DNA of 64,000 nt from Pohlia nutans (lineage: Eukaryota > Streptophyta > Bryopsida > Bryales > Mniaceae): positions 12,270,001-12,334,000 of the forward strand of contig CM040090.1 of NCBI GenBank assembly GCA_022496805.1. The letters run 5' to 3'. Of the stretch, positions 20,225 to 32,646 are shown in pieces (the stretch's first letter is position 1; the number at the start of each line of letters is the position of its first letter). The translations under genes and the position numbers were made by a program. Under the pieces are notes generated by a model. That model was not told the origin of the DNA. It searched no databases and saw only the letters and a list, made by a program, of their open reading frames with translations.

Positions 20225-20799
20225 CATTACTTTACCAAATAGAACTGTCGTCACCTCAAGAAGAGGTACATCTAAGGAGCTCAAAGAGCCAAAAAATAAT
20301 AATATCCCCATTATTGTAAAAAATATATCAATAAATGCTTTCATTTTGGTGACCATTGTAGACTGCAATGTTAAATGCCAAGGATTGAAATGTTTAAAAA
20401 ATAAAAATAAAAATAAACAAAAAGATGTGAAATTCATGAACATACTAGCCTCTATCATCTTCTATTGAAAGCAAAAAGGCCACCAATTGCCTGTCTAAGC
20501 ATAATCCCCTAAAAATATCCAACCACCCTTCATTTTCAACCCAACGTTGTTTTTAATTTTGGATTTTTTAATTTTTTTCCCCATCATCATAAAAGACTTT
20601 TGCGGTTCAATTTTACATCTTGCAATGTTGAAGGCATTGTTGATCCTTCAAATCTAACACTTTGATGCGCTTGCGTCTTTATAATAGACGACAAACAAAT
20701 TGCAACCTTTCTCTTGATTACATCCTATACAATTTTTCATTTAAAAACATCACAATTGGTTTATATAAAGTTTTGTTGATAGTTCAAAAAGAGAGACCT
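20225..20799. other. AT-rich DNA without a gene
   Basis: No coding signal. Only short AT-driven frames. Confidence 0.5.
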
Positions 20800-21105
20800 T
20801 AAACGTGATCTTCCAAATAAGTAGAATCAAATAATGGAAACTATACCATTTTGTAGTGCATGTTATTCCAATTTTATTACAATACTTTAAAAAACAAATT
20901 GTGTCAATTTGGGATTTTAAATTGAATTCAAGAGAAAACCTTGCAAAAGTAATTTAAAATATTAATGATAAATATGATGAGTCCAACTATACAGATGTGC
21001 ATGAACTCCACTTTGCTTTGTACGTCAACTCCATTTTTGTTTTTCATCAAACATTTTATAACAAATCATTGAAAACGGTGTTAAATCGAGACGTTAAGGC
21101 GTTAA
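20800..21105. mobile_element. Truncated relative of element K
   Basis: GTAGAATCAAATAATGGAAA to ATCGAGACGTTAAGGCGTTAA matches 34210-34516 (element K) along its length. Only the right half is present, and the terminal TTAA survives. Confidence 0.65.
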
Positions 21106-21847
21106 ACACTAATGAAAATGTGAAAAAACAAGTATAGACTAAAATAACTTGGTTTGATATAAAATAGAATTATAGAAGTCATAGCAAAGTCACCACTCAA
21201 GGGTTGTTTACACTTACTCATCATTGGTTATTAGGTCTCGTTTGCAACGAGCAAATAAGAAGGAATAGCTAAACGAATGTTACTTTTCTATAGGCACTGA
21301 CTCGTAGATGGGTCAAATCTAAACACTTTATTCATGTCGGCCTGGCAAGAGGATTCGAGTTCTTATCTATCTTACTTTCCTATACATCTCTTTAATTCTC
21401 CCTAACCAATTCCTACTTCTTTATGAATAAAGAATTAGCTTCTTAACTCCAAAATCTTCACACACAAAACATTCGAATTCTTGTAACTTTGACTACTCAA
21501 AACCTCTCTTTACATTTGTTAGTTACTTCTTTGTATTTATTTGGTGCGAATGTTGCACTCTACCATTCAACATGCTTCCTTCAACAAATTCTTCATTCAC
21601 ATTGGCCCTTTGAGTCACAATTCCTATCTCTACGCTAAATAAAGACAACACCTTATAATACAAACTAGATTTTAGTATAACAAGGTAAAAATAGGTTGTG
21701 GTCAACCTACTGATGGAGTAAATGGAAACGATGCTTTAGAAAAGCAACATAGCATAATAGACGAGTTCAAAAAGTCCTCCTTTTGGAATTGGATCGAATG
21801 AGCATCTTCTGAATCAAATTTAGTTTTTACCATCTACAACACGTTGT
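21106..21847. other. Unassigned AT-rich DNA
   Basis: No gene, RNA or repeat end recognised. Confidence 0.45.
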
Positions 21848-21849
21848 AC

Positions 21850-22187
21850 TAACTTCGACTTTAGTTCCTCTCATTTTTCTAGGTCTCAATGGTAACTAAC
21901 TCTTCCAAGCTAGTAACACATCATGTCTGACTTGAACACGTGAGCATGGAGATACGAACTCCCCCTTTCCCATGTAAGCACAACATATCTAATTTGAATT
22001 CAATTCATGAAAACGTATCTAACTTGAATTAAATTTATGAATACAATGTGTCTCACTATAACACATAGGCATAGAGACCTAAAAAAAATGGGTTATTGGA
22101 CAGAGTTAATTACACCATTACTGTGTTACTCGTTTTGAATAGTTAGTTACCATTGGGACCAAAAAAATGAGAGGAACTAAAGTTAGA
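21850..22187. mobile_element. Foldback element, ~338 bp
   Basis: The left arm (AACTTCGACTTTAGTTCCTC, then GGTCTCAATGGTAACTAACT) and the inverted right arm (AGTTAGTTACCATTGGGACC, then GAGGAACTAAAGTTAGAG) pair over about 45 bp. The centre is non-coding. Probably a MITE. The target duplication is unclear. Confidence 0.7.
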
Positions 22188-22215
22188 GGCATGGCTGACC
22201 TTGGATGATAACATG

Positions 22216-22683
22216 TTAACCCTTAAAGGCCCAATGGACCCTTGGTACTATTAGAGTACATATTTCTCTAAAATTACAAACGTATAAGTGTGTGAAATTT
22301 TGACCAAGCCAAAATTGCATTGATTTTAGTTCAAAAGTGGCAAAGCAAAAATGAGGTCATAGATTTAAGAAACAAAAAAAAATAAAAAAATCACCATTTC
22401 AAGGGTATCTCATTTCATATCCAATTTAACATTTTATACGCAACAATTATTAATATTTTGTTTGTAATCAAATTTAGAAGGAATTTTTATTTTTTACTTT
22501 CAAAATTTATAATGAAATGTTGGTGTTAGCATTGGTGAATCTAACCATATGGATGGAATCTAAAATTCAAAATCTACAACTTTCATTAGTATATCAATTC
22601 CAAAATGTTCTTTCAAACAATACTTTTAATGGTTTTCTCAAATTGTCAATTCCAAGAACACCTTGTGACCTTTAGGGATCAAT
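22216..22683. mobile_element. TTAA-flanked MITE (element F)
   Basis: Starts TTAACCCTTAAAGGCCCAAT. The right end is decayed (GTGACCTTTAGGGATCAA). About 468 bp, non-coding. Confidence 0.65.
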
Positions 22684-22721
22684 TATGAAAAATGGAGGAG
22701 TTCAAAAACTGCTCTACATAA

Positions 22722-23010
22722 CATTCAATAGCCTCTGTGACTATTGCCTTCCTCCAACAAAATGATGTAGAATATCCCACATCACTTCATCCCCCAATGA
22801 AATGATGTGGGATATTCTACATCATATCAGTAGCTATGGGACATGTGGAATTGGTGAACAATTATCAAAAGCACTCACTCAATCACAATTCAATAGTGTC
22901 TTGTAATTTTTTATTTGATTCAATGCCCCATTTCAATTACATGCTACTAGTCACTTCTTATATAAAGGTGTATGAAACTAATATGCAACCTTCTTGAAGG
23001 CTAAGGTAAC
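22722..23010 (-). mobile_element. ACATAAC MITE, inverted copy
   Basis: Reverse-orientation relative of the elements at 35641 and 41889. It starts ACATAACATTCAATAGCCTC and has the central hairpin ATCCCACATCACTTCATCCC...GATGTGGGAT. The distal end is eroded after GCAACCTTCTTG. Confidence 0.7.
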
Positions 23011-23284
23011 TATACCTTAAAGCTTCCACCTTACCGGCTGAGCCTATTTACACACATAAAACACAAATTTTTTTCATCCCGTCTTGATAGCAAGTTCAAG
23101 AGGATTTCAACGCACTTTAGCATGCATTATATGAACATTCTATGGATAAGTTATGAATTTTCAAAGTGCTGACTATAAGTTCAGCTTAAAGGGACCCTAA
23201 ACTTTTATGTTTAGATTGTGCACATTCTCATCAGTAGTAGGGTGTCAGAATGTACTTACTATGAAATATTGAGCTAGGGACGCT

Positions 23285-24076
23285 TTAACCCTTTAGTGCC
23301 CAGGTAATCGCGAAGTGGTCACTAGATCACGAGAAAATGAAATGATGTAAAATCAATGAACCATCTCAGTCCGGTGTCTAAAGTTCATATGTGTAATATT
23401 TGATTCTAGATATGATGCAAAAATAAATTTTGGAATTTGACTTTTTTAGATAACCAAATACCCATGTACAAAACACCAAAATACTGCAAATACCTCAAAA
23501 TACAGCAAACACTTACAAATATAGCATATGTACTAATGTTGTATTTCTAGTGTTTGGAAGTTTGTTTTCTCGTTTTTTTTGGATTGTGTTTTCTTGTTTA
23601 TGTTCCATTAGTGTATGTATTCTGATCTTGATCTATGTACCAACTCCTTTCTTATTTTAACGTATAATTTTATGTCCTAAACCGTACATGGATAAGTCAC
23701 TTTCACTTATAATTAAAATTCACAATAATTATGTATGAGTCCGTTCTTGACATGAAAGATTGCAATGGAGAGGTGGTGGCACCAGTCATTGGTGAACATC
23801 TTCACTTTCATGTTTGAAAATTTAACCCAAATTCTAATTAACCTTGAAGTCACACACCCCCTAAAATCTCATTTTTGAGTGTGCATTATACGGTTCAAAG
23901 ACTCACTATGATTTTATCAAGATTTAACTAACACTTATTTTATTAAGCTATGTTTACATTTATACAATTGGATCCTATTAATAGTATCCCTAATTTCAAC
24001 AAAGATTTTCTTCTTCTTAAAATATCACCCAAGAACTGTGCTTTCTCTAGAACCACTATAGGCATTGAAGGGTTAA
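23285..24076. mobile_element. TTAA-flanked MITE, 792 bp (element G)
   Basis: Starts TTAACCCTTTAGTGCCCAGG and ends GCATTGAAGGGTTAA, an inverted terminus ending in TTAA. The interior is AT-rich and non-coding. Confidence 0.75.
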
Positions 24077-24747
24077 GGAAAGGGTCGCTTTTAGATATAG
24101 TAACCTTACTCAATGTTATGTATTGGAGTTATCCATAAGGTCCCTCAAAAGTGAGTAAGTGGACCATAGTTTGAGTAAATAGTGACATTAATCCTCAAAA
24201 AGGAACATGTGTTGGGCACTAAAAAAAACTGTGGATGCAAACTTTGAAAGCACCAAAATCGATGCTAAAAAACTTCTCACTCAATTTCCTGTTATTCACC
24301 TATACACATGAAGAAGGTCATTGCTAGCCCCTTTTCTGACAATAGATTCTCGCAATACATACCTAGACCGTCCCCGGATTTCTCTAAAATCCCCGGTGGT
24401 TTTGAATGAATGGGGACAAAAGTGCCCCCTATTTTTGTCCAATTGAGGCTACACTTTAAAAAAACAACCCGCTCCTCCGATGTTTTTTTATTCCCTAGTA
24501 GGTTCCCCCTAGGATAAATTGGGACCTACGGCCCTAAATTACAAAGAAAAAAAAATTGCCAAAAAAGCACCGAAGGTGGCCAAAATGAAAATTTCAGAGA
24601 AAGAAGGGGTGGATGAATAGTGCCCGCATTCAAGACCACCGGGAAATTTAGAGACGAGGGACCGTCCCCGCTCACCCATTCTTTTGATTTCCTAAAACTT
24701 CTCTCAATAGTTTTTGTTTCTTCAAATTTTAGTCAAACTAAAGGCCT
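24077..24747. other. Unassigned DNA
   Basis: Contains GGGGACAAAAGTGCCCCC-like text and a short GC-richer stretch. No gene recognised. Confidence 0.4.
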
Positions 24748-24935
24748 CCTTCCATGCAAGGGGGGCAGTGGGTGGCCGGTCTTCCAAAGGAGGAAGCTCC
24801 ACCGAAATCGGTGGAAACAGGAGGATTCTAGTGTATAAATTTCATTTGTACCGATATGGGTGGAGCATGGGTGGTTCTTGAGACCTCGATTCTTGTCTTT
24901 TAGTGCCTTCCACCCACTGCCCCTTGCATGGAAGT
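24748..24935. repeat. Inverted repeat (hairpin) around a GC-rich core
   Basis: CTTCCATGCAAGGGGGGCAG at the left pairs with CTGCCCCTTGCATGGAAG at the right. Inner arms also partly pair (CCACCGAAATCGGTGG is a local palindrome). Possibly a foldback MITE with ends further out. Confidence 0.65.
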
Positions 24936-25140
24936 CCGCCCTAAGGCCCATTCAACCCTTTAGTTTACGGATAACTCTATTATGTTATAAATTTCAAGAA
25001 GAATCGTATATATATGATTTCCGTGCTCAAAAGACAATCCACAAGGGATAATGACACGCCTTTCGTCTGCTGCTTTTCACGTGAAAGACGGGCTCCAACT
25101 TTTGATATTCAATGCACGCCACCAAGCGCAGCCTGCCCGA

Positions 25141-25177
25141 GAAAGAAAAAAAAGAAAAAAAAGAAAAAAAAGAAAAA
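25141..25177. repeat. (A)nG microsatellite
   Basis: AAAAAAG units in tandem. No coding value. Confidence 0.85.
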
Positions 25178-25489
25178 ACCACTGTTGGAACAATATACCC
25201 GCCACACACGGGCAGGGCTAGAGCTCATGCAAATTTGCATGATGGGCCCTTGGCTTCTCCAGCTGGCCCTGCCCCTCCTCGTCCCTTGCGCCTATTATCA
25301 CTTTTTTTTTCTCAAGGACCCAGGATTTATAGTTTTAAAATGACAAATTAAATTGTTCATATTAGAGTTAACCGAAAAGTCAGCTCAAAGAGGAAAGTTA
25401 TAGCAAACTCCGTCCTCTTGAACTCCTGTTAAACTCATATTAAAATATAAGTAGACCAGAAACTAGTTCACTATGAGTTGGGAGACAAT
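25178..25489. other. Short unassigned stretch
   Basis: GC-richer to about 25290, then AT-rich. No domain recognised. Confidence 0.4.
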
Positions 25490-26962
25490 TTAACCCTTTA
25501 ACCCCTACAGGACCATGCTCATTCCTAAAATTTTATCACTTTCTCGTGATGCTTTCAGAAAGGCAATTGTATCTCTTGATTGGTATTCATGTAGAAAACT
25601 TCACCGTTGAAGTTCATAAAGGACTTAGTCATGAGACTGTACATTAGTTTTCAGAACAATCTACCGTATATATTACATGATAATAAGGTTTGAGCATAAG
25701 TTGATTTTTGCAAATTTTGAATAAAACCAACAGGTCATTCATTGCAAACTTTCTCATAAATTTAGAAACTATGATTAGCGTTTGAAAGTTTAGGAGCATA
25801 CAAAGATGTACTATATCTAGGTGCCCACAAAAAATGGTGTTCTAAAACTAAATACAACAACAATGATTGATTCTCAAAGATTTATGTTTGGGTGAGGTGA
25901 CTTGTTGGTGACTCGTTGAGCTGGTGTTTGTGATCGTTATTAATTTTTACATTGCAATTTTTTTAAAGAATTCAAATATATATTTGGAATATTCCAAAAT
26001 ATTCCAAAATAATATAAAATATGTAGAAAAGATTCCATTCATTTTGAAAATATTCCATTTAAAATATATTTAAACATTTTCCGTAATTATTTTATAGTGT
26101 TAATGATGCAGTATTGGAAAATATTTTACATACTGGACACTTCTTTTTTTTTACAATGTGACGTCCAAGTGTGAAAACGCCCTTCAAGTCATCAACCGCC
26201 CTAACTACTATGTCCCAGGTTCAGCTACGTTGACATTTTAGTTTTTTCCCAATGAATCAATCAACGTAATTGCAAATCTTGAATTTTTTTTGTGTTCTTG
26301 AAACGAACATTTTCAATTCTCTAGTTAACATTGAGTCAAAATTATGAAATCCAAACAAATTATTCAAGTAATGAAATTATTCGTCAACACAACGTGTCCT
26401 CTTGGTCCTTTAGGGGTTAAGAACCGCACATTCAAATAGTGGATGTTTGTTGGCCAAAGCCAATTTTGACCTTGAAGATGAAGTTTTTTGCTGTTGCTTT
26501 CAATTGAGAAAATGAAGTTTATCGAGTTTAGTTTTCACTTCGCTTTTCGGATCTTATAAATTTCAAGTATTAAATATTTTATTTTTGTTGCAAGCTAGGT
26601 AGCTCAAGGTTTGAATTACACTGCATATGATGTCTACCTTTTGAATTTTAAAATTAAAATTAAAAAGTTGTACAAAAATATATCATGTGATTCTCCATTG
26701 TCATTTGCACATGTTCTAGAAATTTTGTATTTTTTGAAGATTTTTTTTAATTAATATGAATTTCATAAAGTATTTGACCTACAAATTCGTAAAAAACTCA
26801 TTTTGTGTGAGAAAAATTGGAAAATTTTAGGACTAACAGAAAACATACAATTTCATGCATGAAAAATATTAAAATATTTATTTTAACAAATCTTGAGAGC
26901 TAAAATGTGCGTAAAAGTGTAGTTTGACTGTTTTAAAAAGGAATGGGACGTTAAAGGGTTAA
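25490..26962. mobile_element. TTAA-flanked MITE carrying a nested one (outer element H)
   Basis: Starts TTAACCCTTTAA and ends GGGACGTTAAAGGGTTAA. The second TTAA, inside its own left terminus, was the target of the inner element. Without the inner element the outer left end reads TTAACCCTTTAAGAACCGC, matching the inverted right end. The outer element alone is about 550 bp. Confidence 0.75.
25498..26420. mobile_element. TTAA-flanked MITE nested in element H
   Basis: Starts TTAACCCCTACAGGACC and ends TTGGTCCTTTAGGGGTTAA, a 17-bp inverted terminus with one mismatch. 923 bp, non-coding. Confidence 0.8.
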
Positions 26963-27323
26963 ACCAAGCCACTGTCATTATTCTCCGTACCTTGCAATGA
27001 CTCCCACACCTTCTACCAAAGCTCCAAACCCATGGCCCACAAGGGGACAAGCTATGACACAACACTATTCAACCCAAGTATAGCTAAAAAAAGAGGTCAG
27101 AAATAGAGCAAAAAGGGAGGTTAGATGGGCTTCTTTTTTGTTAACTCTATTGTGAAAAATATAATTCACATGGGCCCAAATTTCATATCACTAAAATAAG
27201 TGAAGATCATCGTATGTGTTGGTCTAAAAATTAAAAATTAAACAAGAGGAAGTTCAAATAAGACCTATTCAAAACTGTTATAAGAACACGATGACCATTC
27301 TTGTCACCGTGAACGCTTAGGGG
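26963..27323. other. AT-rich DNA ending in a MITE right terminus
   Basis: The last bases, GAACGCTTAGGGG, followed by TTAA, look like a right terminus of the same family. Its left end was not found. Otherwise nothing is seen. Confidence 0.45.
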
Positions 27324-27862
27324 TTAACCCCTTAATGGACATTTCAATGTTTGGCAAGGTTCCCATAGTGTCAATTTCTATCTTGGTTTTTTGAAATTTG
27401 GTATGTCAATACAAAAATAGGGATTCAATTTATTTTTTGATTCTAACTTCGTAAGTGGAAGTTAAAGAGAGAAAAAAGTTTTTTTGGGGGAGAATGGGGA
27501 GTGCGAGCAAGGTTTAAAATAAACCTTGGAAATTGATTTTTTGCATCTCTAACTATAGAATCTTACTTTAAACTACAAAATAATGCATGGTAAACCTTTA
27601 ATAGAATTTGACTGTACAAAGTACAAGTTTGTAGTGTTTGTAGTGAAAAGATGAAATTACCTTTTTCTGACCTTTTATGGGCGCCTTTAGAGACATGGGG
27701 AATATTGTTAAACTGGTCATAAGAAACCTTTATATTTAAAAAATGTTCAAACTCGCATCAGCTATGAAGAGCAATAAAAAAAATTCACAAGAATTAAAAT
27801 GAATAGAAGAAGTGAAAATGATGCTCTAAAACAAGAAAAACCTACGGTCCTTTAGAGGTTAA
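27324..27862. mobile_element. TTAA-flanked MITE, 539 bp (element I)
   Basis: Starts TTAACCCCTTAATGGAC and ends CGGTCCTTTAGAGGTTAA. It shares its left TTAA with a neighbouring element end, so GGGGTTAACCCC is formed at 27320-27331. Confidence 0.75.
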
Positions 27863-27990
27863 TACACTCTTAGGTCTTGGTCTTAGACATCCGGTGTTTG
27901 ATTCAAAAATGATGCTCATAAACAAGAAAAACCTACGGTTCTTTAGAGGTTAATATACTTTTAAGTCTTGGTCTTGGACATCCAGTCTTG
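27825..27990. repeat. Tandem duplication of a MITE terminus and its flank
   Basis: AACAAGAAAAACCTACGGTC, CTTTAGAGGTTAATA and TAGGTCTTGGTCTTAGACAT are repeated once with small changes, about 90 bp apart. The terminal TTAA therefore occurs at 27859 and again at 27950. Confidence 0.75.
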
Positions 27991-30365
27991 ACTCAAAAAG
28001 TATTTCATGTCATTCAGGCGCTAGAATTTTTTAATTAAAAATAATTTAATTTATTCAATTAAAGCAAAAAGAATTGTCAAAATTTAGAAATTTGGAAATT
28101 TCAAACATATATTTGCTTTTCCGAATTTTGACGAATTTTTCCATTTCAATTGACTAAAATTATAAATAAAAATTTCATAAAAATACCAGCACCTGGACGA
28201 CGTGAAATACTTAATTCAAGTCAAAAGTTTTTCTTTTTCTTTTTCTCCTCTGCTGCCGTTAGGGTTTTAGCAGCTACTTTGATCCTTGAGCCCTAAACAT
28301 AAGAATAAAACCAATAATTATAATAATAACAATATTAAAATTAAAATTTCAAGAGAAAAATATAACTTTTGGTGTGGGTGTGGAATCCGCAGCTGCCACA
28401 TGAAGAAAAAAGAATGGAAAGAAAAGAATCAAGAAAAATAGAAGAAAAAGAAGAAGACAAAAATGAATACAAAAAATAAAAGCTAATAGAAAAGATAAAA
28501 GAAAAGTTAATGATGAGAATCAAAAATAAATAAAATAGTTTTTAATAAAAAATAAATAATTATTATAAAAGTTAAATATGAGAATAAAAAATAAACAAAA
28601 TTATTTTAATGTAATCAATTGTAGAAAGACAGAAATGGCTATTTTTTAGATAAATTTTTAAAACAATTTTTTTATTCGCCCGGGGGCCAAGTGCATGATT
28701 ATATGGCCAAGTGCATAAATTGGGAATTGTGTGTGCAACTTAAATGTAAAATCCAAAACAAAAAGATAGTCAATCCTTAAGTTCAATTAGAAGAATAAGT
28801 GAACTCTCAATCCATAACTGATGAATTCTCAAACCAATCCAAGGTTAGAACCAATTGAGGTAACCATATCTAAGATCAAACAAAAAACAAAAAGATGAAA
28901 CAATGACAAAGTCTAACATATTCATTTATGTGTGGGTTGATTTAAATACGATTAAATGGAGATAAACATAATCATCTAATTATGTATGTGATAGTCGTCT
29001 TTTACTTTATATTGAGTTAAAGTAAATTAAATATGCTATCGGTCATCTTTGCAAAATGTTACTTGTACACGTGTTTGCTAATAGAAATAATATTCATGTG
29101 CAAAAATTTAATTTAATTTTTGAATCATCTAAAAAGGAGGATCTACTATATTTATAAGGATTGGATTATCTTTTCATAAATTATCTTGGTCCATTACCCA
29201 CATATAATTGACTAAAATATTATACATATGAAATAATATTTAAATTAATACATGTTTAAAATTAATAATGTTCATCCCACATATGATCGTTTTTTTTGTC
29301 TTAGTGCTCTTCGATTGTATTCATTAAACAATCTATTTTGTGTTGATAAATGAAATTTTTCACAAGACAAGTGAATTTGATGAAGTCATCATATTTTGGC
29401 ATAGTTGCATCAAAATGCTTTATCAATTGGCGTCATTTTTGCTTCAAACCGCCAATGCCTCATTTGACTTGCACCCTGCATTCAACGTGCATTTTATTGA
29501 ATGCCTTCACTACTCTAGCATCCGCACACTCTGTCGTCTCACGGCCACCTAAATACCTCGTAATAGACATCTCTTCGCCATTATATTCAAGAACATCCAA
29601 AATATATTGTTAGTAATCATTGGTATGGACAAAACAATTTTGTCAGTCTTGATAAATTGGTGAATGTCGCAAAAAATTCATATCATGATAAGATCTTGAA
29701 AAACCAACATTCATGTAGATGAAAATGTCATTGTGATCAATTACAACAATATTGTTTATGGAATACATATTTTTTCAACCATTGAATTAGAGTTATTTGT
29801 AAAGTCTCTCAAATCCCTTCTTTTTGACCTGTAAAATGGAAAGGAGAGGATCGGCATGATCTTACTGTAGACCCAAAATAGAACACTGGATGGATTGAAA
29901 TTTTTATTCATAAAAATTTGGAGGGAGGGAGAAGAATTGGGTAGTGGGGTGGGACCATGAGGAGAAGTGGTGTCAGAATGCTCTGGTACTAGCTCTGGTC
30001 CATGAAAAAAGCAGGACAAAAGACCGGATGCCTTTACAAATAACTCTATTATCTAGTGCGAGATTTGGAGTGATTTTTGTTGTGTCAAGGCCTTTAAATT
30101 TTTTATCAACGTACCATCAACGTAACCAATACAACTTTTGAATTGAGGCCATCTTTGATCTAATTTCATAACCCTTTGCTAATTAAGACATTGAATTTCA
30201 TTACCTATTGCAAAACAAATAGGATGCCACAAACACTACAACGTCGCATACTGAGCTCACAACCCAATTCTAATTAAATGACTGGTACGTCGTGACATTG
30301 TCATATTTTATGCAATAAATGAAATCTAGCAGACTTTGTTCACAAGACAACTTTAGTGAACATCT
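27991..30365. other. AT-rich DNA without a recognised gene
   Basis: Includes an A/G-rich stretch (28400-28520). At 28600-28735 there is a relative of the right arm of the foldback element at 30366 (GGCCAAGTGCATGATTATAT). Frames at 29340-30140 are short and show no domain. Confidence 0.45.
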
Positions 30366-31209
30366 TAACACCCAATTCCCTAATTTTGCACTTGGCCAAG
30401 TGCACTCATTTCATGAGCGAACTTTGGCTTTAAAAAAATTTGTTTGAAAAAATCTGTAAAAACAGGGATTTTGGTCTTTCTACAATCTCTTCATTGTAAA
30501 GAAACAATTATTTACTTTAATTTTTATCCTTATCTTTAATCTTTATCTTTATCTTTTCTTTTACTTTTATCTTGTTTTTTTTTCCCTGTCTTCTTTCTTG
30601 TCTTCCTCTTGTCTTCCTTCTTCTTTTTCTTCTTGTCTTCCTTTTTTTGCTTCACCTTGCCATTTTTGGAGTTTAAACAATATTTTTTTTAAATAAAAAT
30701 AAAAATCAAGGAGTAGGCTACAGGCCCGGAAGAAAAAGAAAAAAAAAACGAAAAAAAAAAAACTTTTTTATTTTTTTTCTTTTTCGATTTTTTCGATTTT
30801 TTTCGATTTTTTTTCTTCCAGGCCTGTATTGGATTCAGCCTGCTCACTGATTTTTTTATTTATTTTTAAATTATCGTTTAAATTCCAAAAATGGCAAGGT
30901 GAAGAAAAAAAAAGATAAGTGGAAGACTAGAAGAAAAAAAGAAGGAAGACAAGAGAAAGACAAGAAAGAAGACAAGAAAAAAAAACAAGATAAAAGAAAA
31001 GGTAAGATAAGATAAAGATAAAGATAAAAGATAAGATAAAGATAAGGATGGGAAATAAATTAATAATTGTTTCTTTACAGCGTAAGGGATTGTAGAAAGA
31101 CAAAAATCCCTGTTTTTAAGAGATTTTTTCAAACAATTTTTTTAATGCGCTTGGGGGCCAAGTGCATGATTATATGGCCAAGTGCAAAATTAGCGAATTT
31201 GGTGTTCTT
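30366..31209. mobile_element. Large foldback element, ~844 bp
   Basis: The arms pair over several hundred bp. The left arm has AACACCCAATTCCCTAATTT, GCACTTGGCCAAGTGC, CAGGGATTTTGGTCTTTCTA and TTATCCTTATCTTTAATC; the right arm carries the inverted equivalents. The centre is A/T homopolymer-rich and itself palindromic (AGGCCCGGAAG...CTTCCAGGCCT). Non-coding. Another copy's right arm is at about 28600-28735. Confidence 0.78.
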
Positions 31210-32646
31210 TGTAGTTGTTGAGGTGCTCTAGTTGATATTGTATTTCCCGCTATGAAAAAGCAAATTAAAGACCATAGTTTGTCAAATTCTGACATCGTCA
31301 AATTTATCAGAGTTTTGAGCATAGGAGGTGTCTCCTTCAATCAATTCAATAAATCATAAACTCTTCTATTAGAATCCAGTGATATTTGGCCACCATATTC
31401 CTTTCGTTTGTGTTGAACAAATGATATGAATTTGTCTTAGTAATAACACATTAAGTTACCATTCAGGCCTTCGCATGCATAGTGTTAAAGTCGTCGTCGT
31501 TACTATAAGACCGGTAAAATTGCTATTAGAAAGCCCCCTATTGCCCATAATGCTCCGCTTACACGTCCTAGCTGACAACTTGTATGTTAGAACCAAAAAA
31601 AAAAAGATTGAGAAATTTGAGCTTCTATAGAAATTGTATAAACTTGTGTATTACAAATATGTACAGTTATGTAAAACTTAGGTATTTTATCTATGTTTTT
31701 GGCTTTTAATCACAAATTTTGTCCTTAGATCTAAAGTTTTGTCTTTTGATAAAAAAAACTTTTATTCTTTGATCTATATTTATTGCCCTTTAAGCTATAT
31801 TTTTGTTCTTTTGTCTATATTTTTTTTCCTTTAAACTATACTTTTGTTCTTTAACCACAACTTTTTGTCTTTTAATTACAAATTTTAATCCGTCAATCTA
31901 AACTTTAGTATTTTTATCTAAACATGAACAAAATAGTAGTGTGTGGACACTCAAAAGAATATTAATTTTAACAAAATAACGAAGCGCTTCATATCTTTTC
32001 ATAAGATATTCTTACAATGTCCAAATTCACCAAAATCCAACTTCAATATATTGAGTTATCGGTTATTGAAAAGGCCCATAGTTCTACCACTTAGAAAAAG
32101 AAGCCACAGTCTTATTGTCACATCATTCTATAAACAATAGACTTTCGACATTTATAAAAAGTTTGATTAAAAACTTTACTAAACAAAACAAGGAAATCTT
32201 TGCAACTCTAGTAAAGACTCGTCCCAAAAAGTCTAAAATCGCAAAAATTGATCATTGCACAAAGATGTAACGTGCACATGAAAGTGGAGATGTGGTGTTC
32301 CACAACCATCAAGTTTATACCTTAATCACTTCATCTTTCAAAATATTTTTTAGAACTGTATTTTAGTTTGAAATGTATGCAATAGACTGTGCATTGTCAA
32401 AAGGGCGGGCAAGAAGTTAATGAGAATCCCAATGTTTTTTGGGAGCAATAGAGACCACAAACATCATTTGAATAGAATACTTGACTTACTAGTTAAGCTA
32501 GGGCCGGGAAAAAACAAACAAAGTTCTCTATAATCTTTAATAATTCAATTTGAACTTGGACTAGTCTTTTTATTCTTGTGGCTCAACACACAAAAATAAT
32601 CAAATGCGTTTAAAAGTTGATTGCAACTTCTTTTTTAAAATGTAGT
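31210..32646. other. AT-rich DNA without a recognised gene
   Basis: CTTTTGTCTATATTTTT-like units recur at 31680-31920. No coding evidence. Confidence 0.45.
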
